Shown here: positions 17,092-25,970 of the stretch, piece by piece
Position numbering within the stretch: the first letter of the stretch is position 1
How the letters are laid out: each line of letters starts with the position of its first letter
NCBI RefSeq assembly: GCF_002973525.1
Contig: NZ_PVEN01000012.1
Location: 62,001-126,000 of the forward strand
Direction of reading: 5' to 3'
Origin: Paraburkholderia sp. BL21I4N1
GTDB lineage: Bacteria > Pseudomonadota > Gammaproteobacteria > Burkholderiales > Burkholderiaceae
Length of the DNA: 64,000 nt
Position numbers and translations under genes: made by a program
Notes under the pieces: generated by a model
Told to the model about the DNA's origin: nothing
Databases searched by the model: none
What the model saw: the letters and a program-made list of their open reading frames with translations, nothing else

Positions 17092-18027
17092 CTAGTCGCC
17101 GTCGCCCGCGACGGCCGCGCCATCGATACGATGCCGCGCCAGCGACGCCTTCACGAACCCCGACGCCTTCATCTCCTCGACGAAGCTCGAGAGATAAGCG
17201 GCCGCGTCCTCGCCTCGCGCCTTGGGCACGCCCATCGCCTGCCGGATCACCATGAAGCGTTGATCGAGTAGGCGCAATCCACCCGTGCGCGCTGCGTCTT
17301 GCTGAAGTTGTTGTTTGACGCCCGCGGCCACGTCAAGATGCTGATCCAGAAAACCTTGCACGACCGCCGGCGATGTCGGAATGCGAACCAGTGTGGCGTG
17401 CTGAAGTTCGCGCGTCAGAAACAGATCGTAAGCACTGCCCTTGCCCACCGCGACGGTTACGCCGGGTCGATCGACCTGCGCATTGCCGGTGATCGGCGAT
17501 GTATCGCGCACCAGATAGAAGCCTTCAATCAGCACGTAGGGCTTCGTGAACGCGATCTCCTCGCCACGTTTTGGATCGACAGCGAAGAAGCCGATGTCCG
17601 CTTTGTCCTGATTGACGTTATCGACCGACAGACCCGCCGATTTGACCGCGACCAGTTGCAGCGGCACGCCGAGGCGTTTGGCGAATTCGGTGGCGAGATC
17701 GACGGAAACGCCGACGGGTTGACCGGTGGCCGGATCGAGACTGGCCAGCACCGGATTGCCGAGATTGATCGACGCGCGAAGCGTGCCGTGCGGGGCGAAT
17801 GCGGAGGCCATGGTGGTCCTTGAGGGGGTGGGCGGGGTCGTCAGAGCTGGTGGTTGCGAGGCGCTTTGCGTTTGGCTTTGCGTTTGCGCGAATGCGGCTG
17901 TGGGCATGAACGCGAGCATGGACAACGCGAGCCCCGTGGGGAAGACCGCGCTTGTTGCCAGCACAACGGCAGCGGCCCGCGTTTTTATCGTGGGGCGATG
18001 GGGTTTCATTGTTGAAAGACTGTTCAT
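17092..18027 (-). CDS. Family 3 extracellular solute-binding protein (amino-acid ABC type)
   Basis: 311 residues from the ATG at 18027 (AAGG upstream); the frame continues further upstream, but that part has no signal or domain. A signal peptide runs through AVVLATSAVFPTGLALSML to PTAAFAQ, followed by a Gln/Ser/Pro/Thr-rich linker. The mature part shows the SBP_bac_3 pattern: GTLRASINLGNP, VGVSVDLATEFAKRLGVPL, a DIGFFAVDPKRGEEIAFTKP block and KGSAYDLFL. It would bind a polar amino acid in the periplasm. No permease or ATPase gene is adjacent, so it is an orphan binding protein or partner of a distant transporter. Confidence 0.85.
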   Translation of the reverse strand: MNSLSTMKPHRPTIKTRAAAVVLATSAVFPTGLALSMLAFMPTAAFAQTQSQTQSASQPPALTTPPTPSRTTMASAFAPHGTLRASINLGNPVLASLDPATGQPVGVSVDLATEFAKRLGVPLQLVAVKSAGLSVDNVNQDKADIGFFAVDPKRGEEIAFTKPYVLIEGFYLVRDTSPITGNAQVDRPGVTVAVGKGSAYDLFLTRELQHATLVRIPTSPAVVQGFLDQHLDVAAGVKQQLQQDAARTGGLRLLDQRFMVIRQAMGVPKARGEDAAAYLSSFVEEMKASGFVKASLARHRIDGAAVAGDGD

Positions 18028-18619
18028 CTTCGGCTGCCTTGGGTGAGCGAAGCAGAACGATATTATGCGGGTGGTTGCGGAAGACTTCATGCCGGGCGGC
18101 GCGAGGTGGCGGCGTGTGATGCGTTTACGGGTTATCGCCAGGCTCACGGGGGGCTTCAGGGAACGGGGGTTCGTGGGCGTCGTGGACGTTGAGCGGCTCA
18201 CCCTTATGTAGCTCGGGCGTGATGGTATTGAATGGTGAAGGAGGCAGTGGTCTGAGGTGCCAGTTTTTAACCAGGGGTGGCCACAGGATTCGGTTTTTCG
18301 TACGGCGTGTGCGCGATGGGGAGCGGGAGTTGTTGATCAACCCTGACGCGACATTGTTAAATCCGGAAAGCAGACATTCAACGTGGTCGTTCTTGAGAGA
18401 ACGGATACGACAAGCCACTTCTGCGGGCGGGTTGGTGGGTGTATCTACGTGCATTTGATCAATGTCTTGAGTGGGCGCTGGGGCCCCTACTGCGCCGTGG
18501 CTATTCCATTTTCACTGCTTGGTCCATTGTCTCTGTCGCTCAAGTACCGTCCGCCGCTGCCGTTATCGCAGTGGGCACGTCCTTACACCCCTCAAATATT
18601 TCCATAATCTTTCGGACAT
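18028..18619. other. Intergenic region at the left edge of a lower-GC patchwork
   Basis: 592 bp with no gene I can support. Short frames on both strands (for example 18125-18454 minus and 18189-18458 plus) have no domain, signal peptide or ribosome site that favours one. Base composition falls from the strongly GC-rich neighbour toward the AT-richer secreted-protein block, so this is the likely left boundary of acquired DNA. Confidence 0.5.
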
Positions 18620-19762
18620 ATGAAGCACTTCGCTCCCATCCTGATCGCAATCATGTGGCTGTCTTTTTCGTCGACCGCATCTGCGGCCAATTGTTCGAAT
18701 AACAGTCAGATCGATCGAATAGTGTGCCTCGATAATGGTCTTCAGATGGAGGATGCGAAAGTCGCCCTTCTTATACAAAGGTTGCTGCTCGCTTACAACG
18801 ATTCACAGCAACGCAGTCTGATCGTCGGACAGATGAATTGGCTGGAACTGCGGGACGAGGCGTGTCTAATCGACGGCCTGCCCTCAGAGCATCTCGCGGA
18901 ATGCATCACTAACGTCTACCGAGAACGCGAGGCCGAGCTAAATGATGAATTGGTCGTCCAGCAGTCTTATGTAGTGCAGGCTTACGCGGCGGCTGCCCCT
19001 GACCTCGAGGCAATTCTGGATCGTGGAGATATTCTGGATGACGGCGGTGACGGAATGTACTACGCCATGTACTTTGATATGAATTTCCAGACCTATCGAC
19101 ATCCAAAAACCTGTCGCCAGTTGTACACATTGAATGCGGGCGCATGGCAGTACTCGTCGGATACGATGGGCGATAGCGCATATGGCGCCAACTATCAACT
19201 TTGTCAATTCGCACTATTGTCCGCCCAGGATCATTCTTCGAAAAAGAGAGCGCAAGACGCCGTCGACCTGGACAATGTCGAGATGTTTTCTAACGAATTC
19301 ATGTGTCTCATCTATTCCTGCGACGGTAACCACTACGATCAACTCAAACGTGTGGAGACCTTTCATCGCCGCGATCAAGAGGGGGAGATACGAATTACAG
19401 ACGGCAAGTTCCCTGTCTGGACTTACCCGGGATGCGAAAAGGTTCTGGTTAAAAGCGTTGATTCGTTCTGCTTCGACGACTTCAATGTGCGTTACCACAC
19501 CTCTGCACAGGGAGACTACACAAACAAAGGCCGACGCGAAGTGTTAATGGATATTGCTTACTGGCCGACACAAGGAAGCATGCGAGGCCACGTGCTCGTC
19601 GTCGCTTGGTACGATCCTAGGCTGAAAGCTATCCGGCCGGAAAGAATCGCATCCTCAAGCAGACTTAGACTAATACCCCAAAGCGACTTTGACCTTCCGT
19701 TCAAGCCAGTGCCGCTGCGGGGCCACAAACGCCTAGGCGCTATTGCCGGCAATCCTCAGTGA
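18620..19762 (+). CDS. Secreted protein with LprI/DUF1311-like N-terminal domain
   Basis: 380 residues. A signal peptide (ILIAIMWLSFSSTASAA) is followed by a Cys-rich segment: NCSNNSQIDRIVC, then QMNWLELRDEACL about 50 residues later, which is the DUF1311/LprI pattern (lysozyme-inhibitor-like). The remaining roughly 270 residues are a separate, unrecognised domain with further cysteines (MCLIYSCDG, YPGCEK, SFCFDDF) that probably form disulfides. Expected location is the periplasm or envelope. Codon and base use are visibly AT-richer than the flanking operons, indicating transfer. No operon partner follows on the same strand. Confidence 0.7.
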   Translation: MKHFAPILIAIMWLSFSSTASAANCSNNSQIDRIVCLDNGLQMEDAKVALLIQRLLLAYNDSQQRSLIVGQMNWLELRDEACLIDGLPSEHLAECITNVYREREAELNDELVVQQSYVVQAYAAAAPDLEAILDRGDILDDGGDGMYYAMYFDMNFQTYRHPKTCRQLYTLNAGAWQYSSDTMGDSAYGANYQLCQFALLSAQDHSSKKRAQDAVDLDNVEMFSNEFMCLIYSCDGNHYDQLKRVETFHRRDQEGEIRITDGKFPVWTYPGCEKVLVKSVDSFCFDDFNVRYHTSAQGDYTNKGRREVLMDIAYWPTQGSMRGHVLVVAWYDPRLKAIRPERIASSSRLRLIPQSDFDLPFKPVPLRGHKRLGAIAGNPQ

Positions 19763-19971
19763 TTCGTCGGCAGCGTGGCGATCTAATCCCGCAGACATCA
19801 AATTGGCACCGATCTGGCCGCCAACTTCGAACGGCTGTTCCTGGCCGACCTGGGAGGAATGGCGACCGGCCCGGTTCGACCCGGAGCGGTCAGTTGCAGT
19901 TCTCATTAGCGGTCATTTGGTAAACGCATACTCATCCTTGACACGCCTCAAGGATCTCGTCGAACCGCTGT

Positions 19972-20295
19972 TCAATCTTGAGTAACGGCTATTGGACAGG
20001 TTGATCGCAGCCAAGCGTGGAGGAACCCCAACGACATCGGCAAGTGTCGCAACGCGTCCGAGGACAGCCCTATAGTAAAGCGGACCAACGCTTGCGCCGC
20101 GGGCCGTTCAAAACACGCCCGCGCCTGCGGCAGCAGCGGTGATAGTTCGCCATTAGCGGAGATTAATCCCCCGGGATGCGTGGCAGTTGGAAGCGCAGGA
20201 TCAAATTCCACGCCGTAAAGAGCAGCCACTGACGGGTTTGCTGTTGCTCCCGAAGTGGTCACCGCGAGAGCAATGAGTACGCATATTTTACGCAT
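19972..20295 (-). CDS. Small secreted protein of unknown function
   Basis: 107 residues with a short signal peptide (MRKICVLIALAVTTSGATA). AGGGCTCC precedes the ATG. No domain is recognised. The middle, ACFERPAAQALVRF, weakly resembles EFCMQAATSALIQF in the secreted protein encoded at 21987-22502, and both start with MRK plus a signal peptide, so they may be divergent paralogues. It lies in the lower-GC patchwork together with other signal-peptide-bearing genes on the minus strand. Confidence 0.5.
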   Translation of the reverse strand: MRKICVLIALAVTTSGATANPSVAALYGVEFDPALPTATHPGGLISANGELSPLLPQARACFERPAAQALVRFTIGLSSDALRHLPMSLGFLHAWLRSTCPIAVTQD

Positions 20296-20460
20296 TGGAG
20301 CCCTATGTTTGCCGTAAGGCCAGATCCCTCAACTTTCCCCGTCGTCGACGACGTATCGACGTAGATTGTCGATGATTTAGCTATGCGCGTCGATAGTCCC
20401 TTCATGGCCGGATAGCACCCGACAAATGAACACGGCTGCACATTCGAGACGTGCGGGTCA

Positions 20461-20910
20461 TTACTCGTGGCTTCGCCAATGTTCATCGCAAGCTGCATAG
20501 CCTTGTCGGCAAAAGCCACTTATGACGATCTCGACAAGTCCCACTTCGGTCACATCATGAATCGGCTCCGTTTCAATACGCATTTGTTGAACGGATGGAT
20601 CAGCTCGTCTCGCGAAGATTGCGCCCACCGATTGAGCACGAGCATGAGCCATCAGTTGCTCTCGGTCCGTTGATGCAGCACTTGGCTCTGCGTCACCATG
20701 GGCAACGATATAAATCACCGCAGAACTGAAATCATCCAGATGGCCGGCAACCTCTTCGAGTCTATGTTGTTTCGACTTCGAAAGAGTTAGTTCACCGCGA
20801 TCAAAATACGCCTTGAGCTCTACTCGATACGACGCGGGTACCAACGCCGTAGCCCGCTTATCCCATCCCAAGATCATCAGCAGCATAATCAAGAACGCGG
20901 CTCTCTTCAA
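20461..20910 (-). CDS. Small OmpA-like exported protein
   Basis: 149 residues from a TTG with AGGGGGC upstream. A hydrophobic leader (AAFLIMLLMILGW) is followed by an OmpA C-terminal-like pattern: AYFDRGELTLSKSKQHRLEE, VIYIVAHGDAEPSAASTDRE and MAHARAQSVGAIFAR, in the usual order of phenylalanine strand, Gly-His-x-Asp turn and RA-x-SV helix. Such domains bind peptidoglycan. The protein is short for the family and lacks a barrel, so it may be a periplasmic or lipoprotein-like cell-wall binder, although no lipobox is evident. It belongs to the AT-richer block of secreted genes. Confidence 0.6.
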   Translation of the reverse strand: MKRAAFLIMLLMILGWDKRATALVPASYRVELKAYFDRGELTLSKSKQHRLEEVAGHLDDFSSAVIYIVAHGDAEPSAASTDREQLMAHARAQSVGAIFARRADPSVQQMRIETEPIHDVTEVGLVEIVISGFCRQGYAACDEHWRSHE

Positions 20911-21195
20911 AACGCCCCCTGAGACTTTCGATATTAATTGAGCGTAACACGCAAGCGCATCCGGTTACATGGCTGGCCCGTCCTCAGCCGATTGCTGCCG
21001 ATTTTGGCGGACGTGTCGAACGACCGCAACTGGCCGCACTGCGTCTCACCACCTAGTACGACGACCGTCTCGGGCTGCGCATCATGCAAAGGACATAACC
21101 CGATCGGGAAGAGACGTTTAGCTTTCTCGCAAACGGACCGTCGCGAACAGTAGCTCGAATCGTTCAGTCGAGGACTTGCGATAGCGAATCGTTAC

Positions 21196-21825
21196 TCAGT
21201 TCGAGTGGACTGTTCTTTCGTATTGCGCGCTATCGGCCTGATTGTTTGTCCATCCCTCACCGGAGCCTACCCATGTTCTCATGCACCTCATCGAACCGGG
21301 AAGCGCAAGCGGATCTCTCCCGTCGAGAAAGCAAAGATTGGTAGAAACCGACGCAGGATTGATAGGCTGGCCCGCCGCATCGTTGTTGCCTAGAAACGCC
21401 TGAACCTGGAGGTCAAGCTCATCCTCACCGTCTAGCCTCTGAGGCGGTACGACTCGTCTGCCATTGATACTGACATCGAATTCCATCCCGGGAAGTGCTC
21501 TGCCGGGCCAGTGATCCAGAATTGACACGACAGCCTTTTGACCCGCCCCAAGATCACACTCGAAGGGGTGTTTAGAATATTGCTGGATGAATTTCCTCAG
21601 TTCGTATATCCCTTGCCTCGCCAGCGGTGCTGCTTGCGAGCATCCGGTGTCGCACACATTCCAGGTAATGAACGTGCTGACCTCGAGCCGGTTGATCGCA
21701 CTCATACACTGAATACGAATGAAACTGTAAGGGGCATCTGCCCAAGCTCCCTGCGAGAGGAACGTCAGCCCAGCCAGTATGAAAGTCGCTCGCGAAACAC
21801 TTCGCGTCTGTTTGTAGTCGGACAT
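21196..21825 (-). CDS. Secreted protein of unknown function, cysteine-containing
   Basis: 209 residues from the ATG at 21825 (AGGGGATGGT before it); a longer frame upstream has no signal and is rejected. The leader ATFILAGLTFLSQGAWA is followed by a mature protein with several cysteines (IQCMSAIN, WNVCDTGCSQ, HPFECDLG, TNLCFLDG, SMRCMRTW). No family recognised. It lies about 160 bp downstream of the secreted-protein gene at 21987-22502 on the same strand. It may belong to the same acquired module. Confidence 0.6.
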   Translation of the reverse strand: MSDYKQTRSVSRATFILAGLTFLSQGAWADAPYSFIRIQCMSAINRLEVSTFITWNVCDTGCSQAAPLARQGIYELRKFIQQYSKHPFECDLGAGQKAVVSILDHWPGRALPGMEFDVSINGRRVVPPQRLDGEDELDLQVQAFLGNNDAAGQPINPASVSTNLCFLDGRDPLALPGSMRCMRTWVGSGEGWTNNQADSAQYERTVHSN

Positions 21826-21986
21826 ACCATCCCCTGATTTACCGGCTGGCCGATCACCGTCCAAAGCGCTCGGCGTGCTCTGGACCCGAAACAGATGATG
21901 GGCTGTCTGTAAGCCGATCCCGTGCTGCGACTTCGGCGGCGCGCGAGGAAGCCAATCGCATCGGAAATAATCGACCCAAGCGGAAC

Positions 21987-22502
21987 TCATTGTTCCAAAT
22001 GTTCAGCAATTGCCTCAACGCAACGTTCATGCCGATCAACGTGATCATAGCCATGCATCATCGCGCATGTCTCGACGCCCGAATAGAGGTGCTCCACGGT
22101 CGGGAGAGCAACCAGTGCAGGTTTGAACGCGTCGTAGCCGCGCACACACTGATTCTGTGGGAACCGATATGACGTAAAAGGTGCTGGAAGAGGCAGAACT
22201 GTGGCGTACGCCCACTTCAACGCTGGCAATTGCGGGGATGAGACGGGAGATTTTGGGAACGCCGATCGCGCACTAGCTCGCAGGACATCGTCAAACTGAA
22301 TCAACGCAGATGTTGCTGCTTGCATGCAAAATTCGTGAGCTGTCGCAAACGGCTCAACAGACTCAGCGTTGGGACCGGGAATATATTCCATCCGTCCCAC
22401 ACCGATGCGTTCAATAGAGCGAGCCGGCACCACGAAGTTATACCCGGCATACGCGTTAATCATCGGGGTTGCTAATATTAAAAACGCGAGCGCCTTTCGC
22501 AT
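21987..22502 (-). CDS. Secreted protein of unknown function
   Basis: 171 residues. A signal peptide (MRKALAFLILATPMINAYAG) follows a good ribosome site (GAAGG). The mature part contains EFCMQAATSALIQFDDVL, PLPAPFTSYRFPQNQCVRGY, and two late cysteines (ETCAMMHG, HERCVEAI). No domain recognised. Possible divergent paralogue of the 107-residue protein encoded at 19972-20295. Confidence 0.6.
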   Translation of the reverse strand: MRKALAFLILATPMINAYAGYNFVVPARSIERIGVGRMEYIPGPNAESVEPFATAHEFCMQAATSALIQFDDVLRASARSAFPKSPVSSPQLPALKWAYATVLPLPAPFTSYRFPQNQCVRGYDAFKPALVALPTVEHLYSGVETCAMMHGYDHVDRHERCVEAIAEHLEQ

Positions 22503-22610
22503 GGATACCTTCGACGAAATGAACAGACACTGTCTGTCGAGTCAAGTGCTGCGGTCTACAATTAAGACATTGTCGACGATTTGTGAACCTCGGTCGAGTG
22601 TCCCTTCCTT

Positions 22611-22650
22611 GTCGGACACGGTCCGATCGCCACAGACCCTAGCCGACCCG
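22611..22650. repeat. 40-bp dispersed repeat, copy 1
   Basis: Begins GTCGGACACGGTCCGATCGC and matches the stretch at 25590-25629 at 35 of 40 positions by direct reading. It lies in a non-coding gap of the lower-GC block. Confidence 0.7.
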
Positions 22651-22795
22651 GAACAGATGCACGGTGCCGCGTTAAGCCTAGGACATCTTTCAAGGTAAAG
22701 CGGTCGTTCGTATCAGCGAGGCGGCGGTTGATCGGTTGCTCGAAATCGAACCTTGCGGAAGGCGTTTCACGACGCGCCGGATCACACAGTGGTTC

Positions 22796-23371
22796 CTAGA
22801 GTGAATAGTGATATTCATCGCTTACAGAGCCCTTGAACTCGTCAGCATTCCGCACGTGCCGAGTGCACGTAAAACCAAGAGATTCGACGAGTCGAATCGA
22901 CGCTACATTCCGCGTATCGATTTCCGCATTGAACTTAACTATGCCGTAGGCTTCGCGAAGAGCAGGCAGGAGTACGTTTAAAGCTTCCCTTGCATAGCCC
23001 AGACGTTGACTCGGCGAAAATACGAAATACGCTATGAAAGCCTCTTTTGAATTCAGGTTGACCGTCGCCTGAACATAGCCGTGCGCTTTGCCGTCAAGGC
23101 CAATTAGCGCCCAGTTCAACCAGGCCTCGGTATCATCAGAAGAACGGCGGCTTTCCAGCTTCCGATATCTGGCGGTCAAATCTTCCAGCTTTGTCGGCGG
23201 CTCTTGCGGAATGTAAAGATAGCCACCGGGGTTGGCAAGTCCGTCGAACATTACCGCTGCATGGCCTGCGGCCAGGGGCTCAAGTCTGATACGTGGTGTC
23301 AACAGAATTGAAGAATCAAAAGATGTTGCGCTCAAGAGTGCCCACTCGTTTGGTTTTGAAGGTCTGTTCAC
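22796..23371 (-). CDS. GNAT-family N-acetyltransferase (RimJ/RimL-like)
   Basis: 191 residues from a GTG start; no ribosome site is evident, so the exact start is uncertain. The GNAT pattern is clear: LLTPRIRLEPLAAGHAAVMF at the N-terminus, WALIGLDGKAHGYVQAT in the middle, the acetyl-CoA loop SPSQRLGYAREALNVLLPAL, and the C-terminal block DTRNVASIRLVESLGFTCTR typical of the ribosomal-protein/small-molecule acetyltransferase subgroup. It transfers an acetyl group from acetyl-CoA to an amine. Substrate unknown. AT-richer than the window average, consistent with the acquired block around it. Confidence 0.8.
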   Translation of the reverse strand: MNRPSKPNEWALLSATSFDSSILLTPRIRLEPLAAGHAAVMFDGLANPGGYLYIPQEPPTKLEDLTARYRKLESRRSSDDTEAWLNWALIGLDGKAHGYVQATVNLNSKEAFIAYFVFSPSQRLGYAREALNVLLPALREAYGIVKFNAEIDTRNVASIRLVESLGFTCTRHVRNADEFKGSVSDEYHYSL

Positions 23372-23646
23372 AAACTAGGTACAGCCGTTCGAACAGCAAA
23401 ATAATATCGCGAACGAGTAGCTGCTGCTGGCCGATCACTGCATCACGCAATTGGCATACATCACCCGAATTTCGCAAGACATCTACCGGCAGCACGCGAC
23501 CCTGAGCGGTCCTGATCCTTCCCAAAAGCGGCCTAGACATGCATGCGCATCTAGGCCGGCAAACCGGAGCCGACAGCACAGAAACCGGAGCCGCAGCGTC
23601 CTGCCAGCCCGCCTCGTCACATTGCGAGTTCATTGCAGTCCAGGGA

Positions 23647-24834
23647 TCAAAGATCTCCGCGTTGGTACTCACTATGGAGTCGACTCGCCGTCGATGAGTC
23701 GAACAGCGTGTCGAGACGTGCACGAGCGATCATCTGGCGAAACTTTCCGTGCTGCGTAGCGTCGCCGGCATCGTGCATCGTTTCCGTCATCCAGAGACTG
23801 AATTCCTGATACTTCCAGATGTGCGGCAGAACGGTGTCGGAATAACACTCTAGCCCGATTTTGTCGTGATGGAGTACTGCGCTTGTCAACGCTTGAGCGA
23901 GGACGTCAACATCGAACAGGGCGAGATTCATACCCTTCGCACCAGTAGGCGGTACAAGGTGTGCGGCATCTCCGGCAAGGAAAAGATTCCTGTACTGCAT
24001 AGGCGCGTAGACCACGGAGCGCAGGGGGACGAAGTCCTTGTCATGGACCACCGCATCCCGGATCGTGTTGTCGTTCCGTCGCAGCCGGATTTCATTCCAG
24101 AGTCGTTCATCGGGCCAGTCCTCGGGGCCATCGCTTAGCGGGCACTGGAGGTAGTACCGACTTTTACTGGGGCCGCGAGGAAGTTGCGCGACAAAACCGT
24201 GATCGCTTACGCCCATGATCGGTTGTCCGGTTACCGGGGCGTCGACCAGCGCGGCCAACCACGCATAGCCGAACTCGTAACTAAACTCACTGAGAACACC
24301 ATCGGGAATAGAGGCTCGGCTTACGCCGCGATCGCCATCACACCCTACGATGTAATCACAGAGAATTTCATGCGGACCAGTCGAATCGGAATAGCTGACC
24401 CCCGGTCGACAGTCCTGTTCGTTGTGGATTGCCACGTCAGCGACCGCGAAGCGGACGTCCCCGCCACCAAGGTCAATGTGTTCCCGCAACAGGTTCCCAA
24501 CCAGCATCTGCTGGGTGCAAAACCGACCTTCGCTGCCATCGTCTCCTGATGTTTCAAAGATACGGCCTATGCCGTTCACGCGGTAATCAATGGTCTGCGC
24601 GACAGGGCCGCCAAGAAGCTTATCGGCCAACCGCCACCGTTCAAACATGCGCACGCCGCGAGCCTCAACGACACCGGCGCGTTGACGTACCTCGATGTAT
24701 GCGCGCTCACGCCGCTCAAGTACCACGCAATTCACCCCCGCACTCTGCAGGAAGGTCGCCAGCGTCAGACCAGCCACGCCGGCCCCAACGATGACAACCG
24801 AGGTTTCCTCGCAATTTACTTCCATGATCTTCAT
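23647..24834 (-). CDS. FAD-dependent aromatic monooxygenase, 4-hydroxybenzoate 3-monooxygenase (PobA)-like
   Basis: 395 residues, matching the PobA length. The FAD Rossmann motif VVIVGAGVAGLTLA is near residue 14, the substrate-arginine block QRAGVVEARGVRMFE near 51, the DG motif VGCDGDRGVSR near 164, and the second FAD motif GDAAHLVPPTGAKGMNLA near 290, which is the PobA form. PobA hydroxylates 4-hydroxybenzoate to protocatechuate with NAD(P)H and oxygen. No protocatechuate ring-cleavage genes are adjacent, and sequence drift in the aromatic pocket cannot be judged, so a related hydroxyaromatic substrate is possible. It is divergent from a TetR gene with a perfect inverted repeat between them. 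Confidence 0.75.
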   Translation of the reverse strand: MKIMEVNCEETSVVIVGAGVAGLTLATFLQSAGVNCVVLERRERAYIEVRQRAGVVEARGVRMFERWRLADKLLGGPVAQTIDYRVNGIGRIFETSGDDGSEGRFCTQQMLVGNLLREHIDLGGGDVRFAVADVAIHNEQDCRPGVSYSDSTGPHEILCDYIVGCDGDRGVSRASIPDGVLSEFSYEFGYAWLAALVDAPVTGQPIMGVSDHGFVAQLPRGPSKSRYYLQCPLSDGPEDWPDERLWNEIRLRRNDNTIRDAVVHDKDFVPLRSVVYAPMQYRNLFLAGDAAHLVPPTGAKGMNLALFDVDVLAQALTSAVLHHDKIGLECYSDTVLPHIWKYQEFSLWMTETMHDAGDATQHGKFRQMIARARLDTLFDSSTASRLHSEYQRGDL

Positions 24835-24860
24835 CCCGTCGTTTGATTTCGATGGAATCA

Positions 24861-24884
24861 GAATATAATTTTTTAGTTATATTC
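24861..24884. promoter_or_regulatory. Inverted repeat, probable TetR operator between the monooxygenase and tetR genes
   Basis: GAATATAA (24861-24868) and TTATATTC (24877-24884), perfect 8-bp arms with an 8-bp spacer. It sits 27 bp from the monooxygenase start and 30 bp from the preferred TetR start, so binding would cover both divergent promoters. Confidence 0.65.
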
Positions 24885-24914
24885 TCTAATCACATTGCCG
24901 GAGTCCATTGCGGC

Positions 24915-25580
24915 GTGAAGCGAAAGATAGATATCTCATTGAAAAAGCAGGCGAAACAGGGGCGCTCTATCGCAACGGTCGCCGCCATTGCCGAGGCTGC
25001 CACTTACATTTTGCGTCGTGAGGGGCCCAGCGGCTTCACTGCCAACAAGGTCTGCGAAAAAGCGGGCGTCAACATCGCGTCGTTCTATCAGTACTTTCCG
25101 AACAAGCAGGCTTTGCTCTTTTATGTAGCCCAGACGGCCTGGGAAAGGCAGCTTGCAAAGCTATCGCCGATCCTCCAGCGATCGGGTTTCGATCACCAAG
25201 GTAAGTTACGGGAATTTATTCGCGAATTTTTCAGGATCGAGGCGGCGGAAGCGGACCTGCGTCAGGCATTGAAGACGGCAGCGGTTGATCTCAAGGAGAC
25301 GAAGGAGTTCCGGGATCTGATTGCGGAGGGCGCAGCACTGACGAAGGCATTCATCAAAGACGCGCTAGAAATCGCGGATGCCGAAGATCTCGACTTCAAC
25401 GTCAACTTCATCGTCCTGCTGGTCACAAGCTTCGCCGAAAGAACCACGGACGAGCGAACCTCAACTGCAAAACTGATTCGTCAGGCCGATCTTCTCTGCG
25501 ACATGCTCATTGCTTACTTCGGAATTCCTTCTGGTTCGCCACCTGGGATTGTTGGCGATCTGGCGTCATCTGTTGAATGA
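24915..25580 (+). CDS. TetR/AcrR-family transcriptional regulator
   Basis: 221 residues from the GTG at 24915. TetR helix-turn-helix: AEAATYILRREGPSGFTANK and VCEKAGVNIASFYQYFPNKQ, about residues 20-65, followed by a helical ligand domain. The frame extends upstream to 24843, but an earlier start would leave only 8 bp to the divergent monooxygenase gene and would place the operator-like repeat inside the coding region, so the GTG is preferred; GGAG lies about 11 bp before it. Likely represses the PobA-like gene until its aromatic substrate is present. Confidence 0.8.
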   Translation: MKRKIDISLKKQAKQGRSIATVAAIAEAATYILRREGPSGFTANKVCEKAGVNIASFYQYFPNKQALLFYVAQTAWERQLAKLSPILQRSGFDHQGKLREFIREFFRIEAAEADLRQALKTAAVDLKETKEFRDLIAEGAALTKAFIKDALEIADAEDLDFNVNFIVLLVTSFAERTTDERTSTAKLIRQADLLCDMLIAYFGIPSGSPPGIVGDLASSVE

Positions 25581-25970
25581 TCGCAGCTGGTCGGAGACGG
25601 TTCGATCGCCACGGACCAGAGCCGACCCGCCGAAGCCCGTCGCGCTTACAGAAAGCGGGCGGGCGTCAGCCCCAATGTCGTAGATGCTGACGCGACCGGC
25701 GGCCAGCGCTTTCTTTCGAATCTGGCGCTGATCGCCGAAAGGCTAAACGCGATTGGCAAGAACACTATGACAATAGATCGTCGGCGAGAAGGGTGTGGTC
25801 CCCTACTCTTTCGCAAAATCACGCTGACGGTGTCCTTTGTTACGCCGCTGATTGTGTTATTTGCTGTGCGATATTGGGTTCGGCGTGGTTGAACGATTGA
25901 AGATCGTCATCGACCTCGGTGTCGCCCACCCGCATCGCGCGGCTAACCGCAAGCCCCGTCCTCACGATCC
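25581..25970. other. Intergenic region at the right edge of the lower-GC block
   Basis: 390 bp with no gene I can support. It holds copy 2 of the dispersed 40-bp repeat at 25590-25629, right after the TetR stop. Otherwise I see only degenerate sequence without a recognisable coding remnant. Confidence 0.5.
25590..25629. repeat. 40-bp dispersed repeat, copy 2
   Basis: Begins GTCGGAGACGGTTCGATCGC and matches 22611-22650 at 35 of 40 positions in the same orientation. The two copies bracket the acetyltransferase, monooxygenase and TetR genes. Confidence 0.7.

Noticed and set aside
19743..19985. 80-codon frame after the LprI-like gene
   Set aside because: No start signal, no domain and composition like non-coding sequence; may be debris.
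20259..20519. 86-codon minus-strand frame between two secreted-protein genes
   Set aside because: Overlaps both neighbours in other frames, has no signal peptide or domain, and is probably non-coding.
23372..23646. Possible transposase or integrase remnant between the acetyltransferase and monooxygenase genes
   Set aside because: Frames on both strands give no recognisable recombinase motif, so it is left as unassigned sequence.
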